NCBI GenBank assembly: GCA_010093515.1
Contig: MU001702.1
Coordinates: forward strand, 158,946-195,222
DNA length: 36,277 nucleotides
DNA from: Lineolata rhizophorae
Lineage: Eukaryota > Ascomycota > Dothideomycetes > Lineolatales > Lineolataceae
Reading direction: 5' to 3'
The position numbers were made by a program, and so were the translations under genes. This document shows positions 10,734-20,800 of this stretch, one piece after another. The notes beneath the pieces were generated by a model that ran no database searches, had not been told where the DNA came from, and saw only the letters and a list, made by a program, of their open reading frames with translations. Every line of letters begins with the position of its first letter. The first letter of the stretch is position 1.

Positions 10734-10744
10734 CAAGCTTACAC
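10734..10744 (+). other. primer-binding site, possible self-primer
   Basis: The bases directly after the 5' LTR (caagcttacac) do not begin with the TGG expected of a usual tRNA-complementary site. Instead agcttacac at 10736-10744 is the reverse complement of gtgtaagct in the LTR leader (exact in the 3' LTR; one G:U pair with gtgtaagtt at 10659-10667 in the 5' LTR). That fits the self-priming known for Tf1-type fungal elements. Inference from complementarity only. Confidence 0.45.
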
Positions 10745-10799
10745 CAACCCTTCTGTCTCTTTTTGACCCGATTTTTTTCGATAACACTCATCGACCACG

Positions 10800-11950
10800 A
10801 TGCCTCCGAAGAAGTCCAGTAAAACGACGTCTGGCACCCAATCTCAAGCCGAGAACTCCCCATCCGAAACATTATGCACTATTGGAGCTTCGCTTTCCGA
10901 CTTTGGATACGACCTTCACGCGCTTCCCAACAAGTTCGACTTGCACGAGTTTACAAAATACGTCCGCCAGTTCGAACATGGCGAGTTTGAAGACCTATTC
11001 ACCGCCCTGCGAGATATCGACAAAGTGTTAAAGGAACAGACCCGCCAATACAAACTGAAGCAACACCAACAAGAGGAAACTGAGGCGGAAAACACCCTGC
11101 TCAAGGACAGGCTCGTCGAGATGGAAGACGTGCTTCAAGCCTTCGAAAAAGAAACAGCCAAACTCCGCGCCCAAGCCCAGAACCCTAACGCCGAACCCCA
11201 ATCCACCAGCTCCCTGCTCGCGAAACTTGCTAAACCTACCGCGCAGGACCCGCCAATCTTTGACGGAAAAGACAAGTCAGAGTTCAACGCCTGGCTCTTC
11301 CAGCTCAATACAAATTGAAGAACCTCCCCGTTGATGATGATGAGAAGCTGGACTACATACGGAGCCGTACCAAGGGACAGGCCTTCACCAGGCTGGAAAC
11401 CGTCCAAAACCTCCCTGAAGCGTTCAGTGCGCTAACACAGCTGTACGGTAACAAGATGGAAACCGCCAAGGGCCGCGCGGACCTGCTAATGATGACGATG
11501 CGGACCGATGAATCGCTTGAAGACTTTCACTGCCGGTACATCTCTACTACCAACATGGCGAAGCAGAACCCGGTCCCGCAAACTTTCATCACTAAGCTAC
11601 CACCCCGTTTTGTCCGCAGCCTGACATCATTCAAATTGGAAGAGGATACTACCATGGAACAACTGATGGCCTATCTAGGCAACGTGGACATCAACTTCCA
11701 GAGGATGAACGTACTGTTTCCGAACCGCGGTCGTGGCCGCGGCCGTGGTATCGACCGGGCCAACCAAGACCGCAATATACCAGCGCCAACCGGAACGTCC
11801 GCTCCTCGTGCCAAGCTAACACCAGAAGAGCGTGACCGCTTGCAGAAGATCAACGCCTGCTTTTACTGCCGTAAAGAGGGCCACGCTATCCGACAATGCC
11901 CGGTGCTGAACAAGAACGCTACCGCCGCTTCGGAAATGAAACCGAGCTGA
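10800..11950 (+). pseudogene. gag, interrupted by a frame change
   Basis: Encodes the structural protein that forms the element's particle. The first part (10800-11318) begins at an ATG and has a coiled-coil stretch (about residues 70-120), then the start of the conserved gag core (PPIFDGKDKSEFNAW). It then hits a stop. The rest of the core (YIRSRTKGQAF onward) continues in another frame to 11950. It includes an Arg/Gly-rich segment and a CX2CX4HX4C zinc knuckle (CFYCRKEGHAIRQC, about 11857-11898). The simplest cause is one lost base in the A run near 11311-11315; a sequencing error is possible. The gag stop at 11948-11950 is UGA followed by C. Confidence 0.85.
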
Positions 11951-12842
11951 CGACGGAAGAAGCCAAGTCGGGAAATGCGCAGCCCCCGGTCTAAGCCGCG
12001 ACCCGGGGGCAACACCTGGGTACGATCATCAGATCTCCAGTTGCTCTGTTTACGGAGACTCTCTTTCCCTCTCCTCTATCCAACCATCAGGAGAACGTTC
12101 ACCGATAGAGAATTCCCGCCTTTCATTGTCTTGCTCTATAGCCACAAATAAGAAACTTGTTTCCACACAGGCGATGATTGACACCGGAGCCACTGCGTGT
12201 TTTGTTGACTACTCCTTTGCGCACCGAAACCACCTTCCGCTAATTGCCTTGCAATCTCCTCGTTCTCTTCGGCTAGCTGACGGCGACCTTACCATGACCA
12301 AACTTACGCACGCTGCGCTATTGGACATTCGAATCCACGACCATGTCGAACAAGCTCTCGTCTACGTCACCCGTCTCAGCCATCCTGCTATTCTAGGAAT
12401 GCCTTGGCTCGCCGAACACAATCCGCACATCGACTTCCGCAACGCTACCGTCACCTTTTCTTCCTACCATTGCCTTTCGCACTGCCTTCAAGGAGCTCCT
12501 TTCCAAGTCCACTGCCGTAATGGCAAGGTCCAGCGCTGCACGGATTACCACGACTCTTCTGCAGACGTCGCCGCCCTATCACCAGCCGCGTTCTTACACT
12601 GCGTACGTCAACCAGGCGTAGAAGTCATCGAATTCCGCTACGCAGAACAGGCGATCCCGTCGATCTCGCAGCCTTATCCGCGGCGGACTACGCCAAGTTC
12701 ATGGAGGCAAAACCGTACCCGACGGAAGACGAAACGAAGGAGAAACTTCCAAGTGTTTACCACGGATACACCGACCTTTGGTCTTCGAAACGAGCTGACA
12801 CCGTCGCCAAACACCGCCCAACGGACCACGATATCCGCCTAG
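11940..12842 (+). CDS. retrotransposon protease frame
   Basis: A stop-free frame with no obvious ATG runs from 11940 to 12842, overlapping the end of gag by a few codons. It is offset +1 from the second gag segment. It contains the retropepsin signature (I)DTGATACFVD at about 12177-12210 and, later, AILGMPWLAEHNP, the second conserved protease block. It would be made as a fusion after a +1 shift at the gag stop, or the offset is an indel. Real coding character ends around 12650, where the RT frame takes over; the remainder to 12842 is overlap. Confidence 0.75.
   Translation, partial: NRADDGRSQVGKCAAPGLSRDPGATPGYDHQISSCSVYGDSLSLSSIQPSGERSPIENSRLSLSCSIATNKKLVSTQAMIDTGATACFVDYSFAHRNHLPLIALQSPRSLRLADGDLTMTKLTHAALLDIRIHDHVEQALVYVTRLSHPAILGMPWLAEHNPHIDFRNATVTFSSYHCLSHCLQGAPFQVHCRNGKVQRCTDYHDSSADVAALSPAAFLHCVRQPGVEVIEFRYAEQAIPSISQPYPRRTTPSSWRQNRTRRKTKRRRNFQVFTTDTPTFGLRNELTPSPNTAQRTTISA
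11982..12010 (+). promoter_or_regulatory. GC-rich stem-loop just after the gag stop
   Basis: gcccccggtc (11982-11991) pairs with gacccgggggc (12000-12010), a 10-bp stem with one bulged base and an 8-base loop. It begins 31 bases past the gag UGA. Its place and strength resemble recoding-stimulating hairpins, and it lies in the frame-change zone between gag and protease. Function is inference. Confidence 0.4.
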
Positions 12843-15800
12843 AGCCTCATTCCGCACCGCCGTTCCTCAAAGCTAGACCGATGTCACAGAACGAACTCGC
12901 AGCATGCAAGAAATACATCGACGAGCACCTTGCCAAAGGTTTCATCCGCCCTAGCACTTCGCCCGCCTCTTCGCCGGTCCTACTCGCGAGGAAACCGGGC
13001 GGCGGACTACGATTCTGCGTGGATTACCGTGCCTTGAATGCCATCACCGTCAAGAACCGATATCCCATCCCCAAGGTCCGAGAAACGCTCGATCGCCTTT
13101 CCAAAGCGAAGCACTTTACCAAGCTCGATATCACGCATGCCTTCAACAAGATACGTATCAAGGAAGGTTCGGAATGGCTTACCGCCTTCAACACCCGTTA
13201 CGGACAATTCGAGTACGTCGTCATGCCGTTCGGCCTTTGCAACGCCCCGGCTACTTTCCAATCACTTATCAATGATACTATCCGCGAGTACCTGGACGAT
13301 TTTGCCACCGCGTACCTAGACGATATACTTATCTACACTGACGGCACCTTAGAGGAACACCACAACCACGTTCGCAAAGTCCTGGACAAACTACGACAAG
13401 AAGAGCTATTCCTAGACCTAAAAAAGTGCGAATTCGACGTCAAAGAAGTCAAATACCTCGGGCTTATCGTGTCCACAGACGGCCTCAAAATGGATCCTGA
13501 CAAGGTAGCCACTATCACCGGCTGGCACACGCCGCGGAACGTCCACGACGTCCAGGCCTTCCTAGGCTTCGCCAACTTCTACCGCCGCTTCATCCGCCGG
13601 TATTCAGACATCGCAGCACCGCTTTCCGCGCTTACTCGAACTGTTCCAAACGAGAATCCTACCAAGAAACGCAATCCTAACTACCTGCCATTCTACTGGT
13701 CCCCAGCATGTCAAACCGCGTTTGAAAAGCTGAAGGAAGCCTTTACAACCGCACCGGTACTGGCTCACTTCAACCCCGATGCCGAAACTTGGGTCGAAAC
13801 CGACGCCTCCGACTTCGTCGCCGCTGCGGTACTTTCCCAGAAAGATTCCGCCGGCATGCTTCACCCGGTCGCCTACCTTTCCAAGCGAATGTCTCCGCAA
13901 GAGTGCAACTACGAAATCTACGACAAGGAACTTCTCGCCATCGTCCGCGCCTTCGAAGAATGGCGCCCGGAACTCATGGGATCCGCCGACCCGGTTCAGG
14001 TACTAACAGACCATAAGAACCTAGAATACTTCATGTCTACCAAGAACCTGAACAGGCGTCAAGCTCGCTGGGCCGAATTTCTATCCCAATTCAACTTCAA
14101 ACTGGCTTACCGACCCGGCAAGAAAGGCCTTAAACCGGACCTGTTGACAAGGCGCTCGCAAGACCTACCCCAAGGGGCAGACGATGCACGCCTGCTGCAC
14201 CAGCATCAAACCATCCTCAAACCGCACAATCTGGCCCCCAGTATGCACCACGCGGCTCAGCTGGCCACGATCTTGCTCAGCCCTATCGAACCGGATGAGA
14301 ACGACGACGATTCTTCTGTTTTTTCCTCCGATTCTGACGAGGATACCCCTCAACCACAGACCCCCCCTACCCCTGAGCCCGAAAACGAACCCCCCCAGGA
14401 ACCGGAAAATCCACCCCGACCCGGTTCTCCTGCAAACGCTGAGCCCGACGATATTATTCCCGCCGCGAATGGTCCAGATTTCGGCCCGAATGCTATACCA
14501 GCAGCACCGAACCCAGCTACCCCTGAATCCGCCCTGGACAACCTTCACGACCAGATTCGAGCGGCCTACGCCGAAGATTCAACCATACGAGAGCTACTTG
14601 AAGCAGTACGAGACCCGGACGTACGTACGATACCCGCTCACATCCGCCTGGAAGGCTATAGCAACGTTGCACTACACGAGTTATCCGAACAAGAAGACCT
14701 CCTTTTCTACCGCGAATTTCAACTCGTAATCCCAAGCAACGGCCCGCTCGCCGACCAGCTTAAGCTCCGCTTGATCCAGATGCGCCACGATATGCCGATC
14801 GGTGGTCACGCCGGCCGAACGAAAACCTTCCAACTCCTAGCAAGGTCCTACTATTGGCCAAACTTCAGTAGGGACGTCCGCTCTTTCGTAAACGCATGCG
14901 ACACCTGCAAGCGTATTACTACCTCCCGGACGAAGAAACAAGGCCTGCTAAACCCGCTACCGATTCCTGACCGCCCCTGGACGGACGTCGCCTGCGACTT
15001 TATTGTCAACGTTCCCGAATGCCGCCGTCACAACATCGTCTATAGGTATATCGCCGTCGTCATCTGTCGCTTAACCAAGGAACGGATTCTCTTCCCCCTA
15101 GCTACCCAATCGCCTGAAGAATTCGCCCACGCCTTCTTTCGCTATGTCTTTCCCTACAAAGGCATGCCGGCTACCTGGCTCTCAGATAGAGACTCCCGTT
15201 TTATCAGCACCATGTGGAAAGAACTCCAACGGCTTACAGGAGTAACTCCGAAAATGAGTACCGCCTACCATCCGGAAACAGACGGACAATCCGAAGCCGC
15301 CAACGCCTTAACGGAACAGTTTATCCGCGGATTCTGCAACTATTTACAGAACGATTGGGTTGATCTCCTTCCGGACTGCCAATTTTTCTCTAACAACCAC
15401 GTGAACGAATCCACGGGCTTCTCCCCGTTCGAAGCCGCTTTAGGCTACCCACCGCGAACCGGACTAGAACCACCAACAGCGCAACCGCAAGAGCCAACGA
15501 CGCGTACCAAAGCCGCTCAAATGCAACTGACTCAACAGCTGCAGAATCGCCGGGCCTCGACCTGGGAATTCCTCAAATTACAGCTCGCATGGGTACAGAA
15601 CCGGTATTCCGAATACGCTAACAAGCTCCGCCAAGCTCCCCCTAGGATTACCGTCGGCGATAAGGTATGGCTAGATACACGCAATCTTCGCCACGAACGG
15701 CTCCATAAGTTCGATTTTAATCGGGCCGGCCCGTTTACGGTAAAAACAGTAATTGCCAATGGCAAAGCCTTCGAGCTAGACTTCCCCCCGGACATCAAAG

Positions 15801-16162
15801 CCCACAACGTCTTCAGCCCCTTCTACCTTACCCTAGACAATTCCACACCACTCCCGGGCCAAGAACAGGCACCCCCACCTCCCCTGCCCCCCATCGATGA
15901 CGACAACCCCGACGACAACAGCTGGCTCGTAGAAAGCATTACAGACGTTACCCGTACCGGCAGGAAACTCCGCTACGAAGTCAAATGGAAAGGCTTTGAA
16001 GAACCTACCTGGGAACCGCTGGAAAACCTAGACAATTGCCAACACGCACTCGCCGACTTCTACCGCCTCAACCCACAAGCTACGAAACCACGTGGATGGA
16101 ATCCACCGGCAGATTGGACCTTTCAGCCTTCGGACCAAAGCTTTCAGGAGTTCGCTGCCTAG
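12701..16162 (+). CDS. pol polyprotein: RT, RNase H, integrase, chromodomain
   Basis: Uninterrupted frame of 1,153 codons that copies and integrates the element. RT: CVDYRALN, the MPFGLCNAPATFQ block, and the YLDD catalytic box at 13313-13324. RNase H begins with ETDASDFVAAAVLSQ (about 13795). After an acidic/proline-rich linker comes the integrase HHCC zinc region (HDMPIGGHAG...CDTCK, about 14785-14915). The DDE core follows, with WTDVACDF, LSDRDSRFIS and YHPETDGQSEAAN. The C-terminus (about 15915-16080) is a chromodomain, with LRYEVKWKGFEEPTWEP and DFYRLNP. It has no natural start: the first ATG at 12701 lies inside the polyprotein, and the open frame continues upstream of it. Translation depends on the protease frame and on a frame change near 12650. 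Confidence 0.93.
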   Translation: MEAKPYPTEDETKEKLPSVYHGYTDLWSSKRADTVAKHRPTDHDIRLEPHSAPPFLKARPMSQNELAACKKYIDEHLAKGFIRPSTSPASSPVLLARKPGGGLRFCVDYRALNAITVKNRYPIPKVRETLDRLSKAKHFTKLDITHAFNKIRIKEGSEWLTAFNTRYGQFEYVVMPFGLCNAPATFQSLINDTIREYLDDFATAYLDDILIYTDGTLEEHHNHVRKVLDKLRQEELFLDLKKCEFDVKEVKYLGLIVSTDGLKMDPDKVATITGWHTPRNVHDVQAFLGFANFYRRFIRRYSDIAAPLSALTRTVPNENPTKKRNPNYLPFYWSPACQTAFEKLKEAFTTAPVLAHFNPDAETWVETDASDFVAAAVLSQKDSAGMLHPVAYLSKRMSPQECNYEIYDKELLAIVRAFEEWRPELMGSADPVQVLTDHKNLEYFMSTKNLNRRQARWAEFLSQFNFKLAYRPGKKGLKPDLLTRRSQDLPQGADDARLLHQHQTILKPHNLAPSMHHAAQLATILLSPIEPDENDDDSSVFSSDSDEDTPQPQTPPTPEPENEPPQEPENPPRPGSPANAEPDDIIPAANGPDFGPNAIPAAPNPATPESALDNLHDQIRAAYAEDSTIRELLEAVRDPDVRTIPAHIRLEGYSNVALHELSEQEDLLFYREFQLVIPSNGPLADQLKLRLIQMRHDMPIGGHAGRTKTFQLLARSYYWPNFSRDVRSFVNACDTCKRITTSRTKKQGLLNPLPIPDRPWTDVACDFIVNVPECRRHNIVYRYIAVVICRLTKERILFPLATQSPEEFAHAFFRYVFPYKGMPATWLSDRDSRFISTMWKELQRLTGVTPKMSTAYHPETDGQSEAANALTEQFIRGFCNYLQNDWVDLLPDCQFFSNNHVNESTGFSPFEAALGYPPRTGLEPPTAQPQEPTTRTKAAQMQLTQQLQNRRASTWEFLKLQLAWVQNRYSEYANKLRQAPPRITVGDKVWLDTRNLRHERLHKFDFNRAGPFTVKTVIANGKAFELDFPPDIKAHNVFSPFYLTLDNSTPLPGQEQAPPPPLPPIDDDNPDDNSWLVESITDVTRTGRKLRYEVKWKGFEEPTWEPLENLDNCQHALADFYRLNPQATKPRGWNPPADWTFQPSDQSFQEFAA

Positions 16163-16170
16163 AGGAGGGG
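16161..16170 (+). other. polypurine tract
   Basis: agaggagggg overlaps the pol stop codon and lies three bases before the 3' LTR. This is the expected plus-strand primer site. The three extra bases (tcg) before TGTCAC are slightly unusual. Confidence 0.75.
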
Positions 16171-16173
16171 TCG

Positions 16174-16501
16174 TGTCACGGGCCCCTATCTACTGATCCC
16201 TATTCACTGATCTATATTCACATAGAACTCACCAGTGTTACTGTTAGCGTCACCACCAGTGTTAGCATCAGCGTTACCGTTAGTGTTACCAGCGACATTC
16301 ACCTCAGCATGTTACTTTTAGAACATGATCTATGCGTGTTACTGCTGCCGGAACTTTCCCGGCCTTTGTATATAAACCCCTTCCGGCCTGCTTTTCTTCT
16401 TTTCCTTCTCTTCTCTTTTCCTCTTCGTGTAAGCTCTTGTCCAATAGCTCGAGTTCAAGGTTTTCCTTAGGGAATTTCAGCTTGTCTTCCAGACCGTGAC
16501 A
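16174..16501 (+). repeat. 3' LTR (328 bp)
   Basis: TGTCAC...GTGACA. Its U3 is of the long type and differs at only about one position from the solo LTR at 69-396. Its R/U5 has roughly ten differences from the 5' LTR. The flanking bases after it are aggac. Confidence 0.92.
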
Positions 16502-17165
16502 AGGACTGAGCACGGCAAACCTAGTTTCTTGCTCATCCTCGCAGCGACGTGACCACTAGTATATTCGATCTTCACTAAGGAACTAGTAGGGGATACTGCA
16601 CAGCTGAGCTATTGTACGTTCCGAACAATGATACCTGCAGCAATACTATGTACAAAGGCGAGAGCTGCAACATTGGTTATCTTCTTCCTCAATCCCCAAT
16701 TGCAGTAGCCGTAGCAATACTAGACGTAATCCCTAATCTCATGGCACCATGCCTTCCGTAAATGTACAGCTAGTGAGCGCCGATTAGGATGCCATCAACA
16801 ACCCGGAAACAAAAAGAATTTTAACAAACCAGCCTCAAACCCGAACCCTCCTAAAACTCGTATGCATCCCCGATACCCCTATGGTAGACAACAAGTAAAG
16901 GGCCACCGCAAGCCAGAACACACTCGTGTACGTCGCCATCCTATGACTGACCAGAAAGCCAACGGCGCGCACGCATACCGTCCGACCCATGGCGATAGTT
17001 GGGGAAGGCTTGACGTCGGAGGCATGAGCCATGGAAGAACGGAAGGAAAGACCCGTACCCCGAGTCGTGCCCATCTTGACGTCTTCGCCCTGGAAACACA
17101 ACGCATCCGCATCGTCAGCAGAGCACGCTTATAAGACAGGGAGGCACTGGTATAAACGCCATGTT
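16502..17165. other. intergenic, downstream of the retrotransposon
   Basis: About 660 bp between the 3' LTR and the stop codon of the MAM3-like gene on the minus strand. I see no gene or further transposon sequence. It should hold the 3' UTR of the minus-strand gene. Confidence 0.5.
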
Positions 17166-19947
17166 TCAGCTACTCAAAAGCGGTGCCAACTCTCCGCTCT
17201 CCGTGTCCTCGTCTTTCGGCCCGGTATTCTTGTGCTTCCTGCCCCTCTTCCTACGCTCCTTCTTCTTCGCCTTCTTTCTCTCTTTGCCTGTCAATCCCTT
17301 GATCTTGCCTACTATCCCCTCTCGAGTCTCCTCCGCATCATGTTGAGCATGCTCTGCGGCAGGAGAACGAGAACCACTCACCTCACCACCCGCACTAGCA
17401 CCATCTAACCTCACTCCCTCACGACCCTTACCTGCCTCCTCACTGCCAGCACTCCCGCCCTCGTCGGACTCCGTGTCGCCGGCCTCCAACACTAACTTCC
17501 TCACACCACCCGCAAGTTCCACCGAGCTTTCATGAATGCTTCCACTCCGGGCATGAGCCCCTCTCGTCCACGGCTGTGACGGAGGCCGCAAAGCAGTATC
17601 CGAGCCAGAGGAGTCGCTGTGGACGGCATATTTCCCACCGAGACTGCTATGCGTAGATTCTAGGCGCGGCGGAGAATTTTGGTCGCCCAACGGAGTGCCA
17701 GGGTGCGGTGATGAGATGATGATCTTCCCAGAAGCAGTTTCTTCGACGTGAAGGCCGCCGCTGCTATCACGGTAGATGCGATTGCTACCAAGGAGGCCAT
17801 CTGTTTCATTCGCATCGTCACCGTCGCCTTCCTGCTCGTCACCCCCCTCCCTCTCGGCAACAGGAGAGCCATTTGCAGTCTTAATCGTTCCGAGCGGGCG
17901 GGCCGGTTTCCTCCAGGAGCTGGCACTAGCTTCGCCAGACGCGCCACCCATGGTTCCGTAACCTTGCTGTACCGTCTGTGCTGCATCGCTGGCATCTCTT
18001 CCAGCGTTCCTTAGCACGCCTTCCCCAACACTACCGCTGAGCGGTGCCGAAATATCCGTCCTCGATGAACTCGGCCGCAAAGGTGTGGTTTCTTCAGCCG
18101 TTGGGGCCGCGACAGACGCGCTTCGGCCGGCAGGCTTTGGTCGGTTGATATCGTCCACCTGCTTCGGAGCAATCGGAGAGCTCTGCCCCGCAAGAGTTCC
18201 ACTACCGACGCCGGGCTTGATCTTAACGCTCGTGATCCTAGTGCCTTTGGGTCTAGTGGCAACATTGCTCGGGCCGAGAGACCTTAGGTTCGCCATGACG
18301 TTCGGATCGTCGCTGCGGATCGGGACTGGATGGGCAGCAGGGTCGACGACTACGGTGCCGTTGCCAGACGAGCGGCGGCGCATCATGAGAGTCGTAGTCT
18401 TCGGCGACTTGCCGAGGTCTGCATGAACCCCAGCAGGCATCGTGCCCAGCGGAGATCCTTTGCGGGGGACAGCATCTTTCGGTCCGATCTGACCTTCTGT
18501 GGATTTGGCGCTGCGGCCGTCTGGATGCGGTGGCAGGTGTGCAGTAGGAGCAGTTTTCGTGATAACACCTTTGGGCATTCTAAATCGCGGTGCCGGCTGC
18601 AGTCTCCGCACGGCCTTGTGCACATCAACAAAGACATCGCTCTCATCCACAATCTCCTCTCCTATAAGCTCTTCGATGACATCCTCGAGAGTCACGACAC
18701 CGATCGCGCCAAATGGTTCGCCCGGGTAGTCCGACACCAAAATCATGTGAGACTTGCCCTCTTGGAAGAAGTTGATGATATCAAGGCAGCTCGTCTCTGG
18801 GCGGGTCTCGGGCAGGGTCGCCAACGCGAAATCACGGACACGCAGTTTGTCCTCCGGGTCGTATGCGATGAGCATTTTGACAAGCAACATGCCAATGAAG
18901 TTCATCTTGTTGTCCGGGGCATGGATGGGGACGCGACTATATCCCGTATCCAACAGCTTGGAGACCATTTTTTCGTCTAGCACGGTATCCGCATCGAGGG
19001 TGAACACGTCTGCCATGGGTGTCATGATCGAGCCCACTGGCTTGGCCTTGAGGTCTAGGACGGCTGTGATAATGGTGACCTCGTCTTGGTTCAGACGCTC
19101 ATGGGGGTGTTGACCGAGTGTTTTATGCAGCGTCACTAGCGTCTTGAGGCCTGCTTTCTTGTAGACGGTGCCGTGATCGTCTCCGAGGAGCCAGTCGAGG
19201 AGCTTCGCGGTGGGCCATGCCACGGGTGCCATGACCACCATGAGGGCGAACACGAAGGGTGACATCCACGCTCCGATAGGGAGTCCGAATCGGACGCAGA
19301 CGGACTGGGGGACGATTTCGCCAAAGATCACTACGCATTGGAGTTAGCATGCCGTGATGTAGCAATTTGGCGCGACAGCTGGCAAATTATACCAATCAGG
19401 ACAGTACTGCTGACAGCGGCAGCGACGCCACCACCAAGTGAGCGGTCGAGCACTAGTGGCAAAGTCTCGTTCGTGATGACATTGCTTAGGAGGAGTGTGA
19501 CCAGCACCCAGTGTTTGCCTCTCTTGAGCAACTTGAGCACTTTCTTGGCATCCTTGCGCTCGGAGCCCTCGCCCGAGTCCGCCAACACTTGAAGATAGAT
19601 CTCATCCTGTCCCATGAGGCTGCACGTTGAACGTCAGCGCATTCTCCTCGCTCCGCGTAGCTGTCTGGACGAAACTCAACTTACGCGATAGTAAGCCCGG
19701 CGAACGCCCCTCCAAGAAGTACGAGTGCAATGGCGGTGCCTAAATAGGCCCAGAAGCCGGGAGAGCCCGCGCTCTCGCCCTCGGCTAGCGGGCCAAAAGA
19801 AGAAGGAGAGAGGTAGCCGGCGGGCGCTGCAGCAGCATGCCTAAAGCTGAAAGCAATGATGAGGGCGTGGACTGACAGCTTGAAGCTGCTGGCCCAGCCC
19901 GTAGTGAGAGCTTGACGGCCCATGCCGGGCGCGCCGACCGACGACAT
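17166..19947 (-). CDS. MAM3: MAM3/CNNM-type membrane protein (CorC/HlyC family)
   Basis: Transporter-like protein of the CNNM/Mam3 family, linked in fungi to divalent-metal homeostasis at internal membranes. Three exons on the minus strand, 19947-19685, 19619-19393 and 19330-17166, with introns of 65 and 62 bp, give 884 residues. The N-terminus has a hydrophobic signal-like segment. The DUF21 membrane domain follows: [25 protein letters not shown], split by intron 1, and [12 protein letters not shown] through GEIVPQS, with intron 2 just before FGEIVPQS. A pair of CBS domains comes next ([12 protein letters not shown] through [18 protein letters not shown]). The last 500 residues or so are a low-complexity Ser/Thr/Pro/Gly tail ending in a basic [16 protein letters not shown] cluster. 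It is divergent from the hydroxylase gene. Confidence 0.92.
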
Positions 19948-20800
19948 GGGGGAATTGAGACGTGCACAATGCGTGCCAGAGGGAAGAATCGCACTGGAAG
20001 CTGCAGTTGAACCGGAAAGAAAGAATGCCTGTCCAGCACGACGCTACCGGCGGACTGATGGGAATGAGGTGCGATGGGAGATGGACGAAGAGACGTGAAG
20101 CTGAGGAAGTGTTTGGGTAGATCCTGCCGAGCTCCTGGGTGACTAAGCCGGGCGGTGAGCGCCCGCAAACACGCTAAGCAGCCCCGCAGCGCGGGGTACC
20201 GCAACTTCTGCCACTGCACCACCGGTCCCGTCGCATGGACCGCTAGCTAGGAACTAGCCCGACATTACAAGCAGGAGTCTTGGCAGAAACAAGCCTGTCC
20301 ATCCGCCATCGCGACGTCATGGTCTCCGTCGCGCGGACGTCCAATGGCAAATCCACGTTGGTGCTCTGCTCTCAGACCCCGCGGCGCCTTCTTGTGACAT
20401 GGACCAGCTATTTTTACCCATTGATCGTCTGCAAAAGGGCAATTATCGAAGGTCACAGCCGAAATTAGGTTGATGCTGGAAGTAGTGGCAGCTAGATAAG
20501 CACTATGTTTCGTTCCCCCTTTTATGGGCTATTCGAGTCCCGACTCAGGAGTGTCGTTGATTGAACCTGTCGTGCTTAAACAATCCTTGAAGAGACCGCA
20601 ATCCCCGCCCGTGCAACCCTAGATAAAGCCACCAAGCCGACTAGTCACTTCATATTGATTAAGTGCGGGGCGGGTCGTGCATTTGCCGCACACGTGCCTG
20701 AGAGCCACTTGACTTTGTTGCTTGCGTGTCCTTCTGAATTCGCTCGAACAATAAATGGGCCTGACAGTCCGGTGGACGGGTTGGAAATACCACCATCAAC
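19948..20800. other. divergent promoter region
   Basis: An 850-bp gap between the starts of the MAM3-like gene (minus) and the prolyl hydroxylase-like gene (plus). A CACGTG palindrome is at 20691-20696. No gene is supported here. Confidence 0.5.

Larger units (their letters stand above)
10431..16501 (+). mobile_element. Ty3/gypsy LTR retrotransposon of the chromovirus group
   Basis: A 6.07-kb element bounded by TGTCAC...GTGACA LTRs of 303 bp (5') and 328 bp (3'). The internal order is gag with a zinc knuckle, aspartic protease, reverse transcriptase, RNase H, integrase, chromodomain. RT before integrase marks Ty3/gypsy, and the C-terminal chromodomain marks the chromovirus branch. The 5-base flanks (aattg before, aggac after) do not match, so there is no ordinary target-site duplication. 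The coding frame changes at least three times (near 11315, 11945 and 12650), so this copy is probably not autonomous as written. The 3.46-kb pol frame is nevertheless free of stops, which argues against heavy RIP mutation. Confidence 0.95.

Noticed and set aside
12150-12842. Host gene in the 12126-12842 frame
   Set aside because: It contains the retropepsin DTGA box and lies inside the LTR element, so it is the element's protease.
10431-16501. Ordinary insertion with a target-site duplication
   Set aside because: The flanks aattg and aggac do not match. The aggac match is instead with the solo LTR's flank, which led to the inversion hypothesis.
17748-18980. Plus-strand frames opposite the MAM3-like tail
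   Set aside because: Antisense shadows of a long low-complexity coding tail; no domain content.
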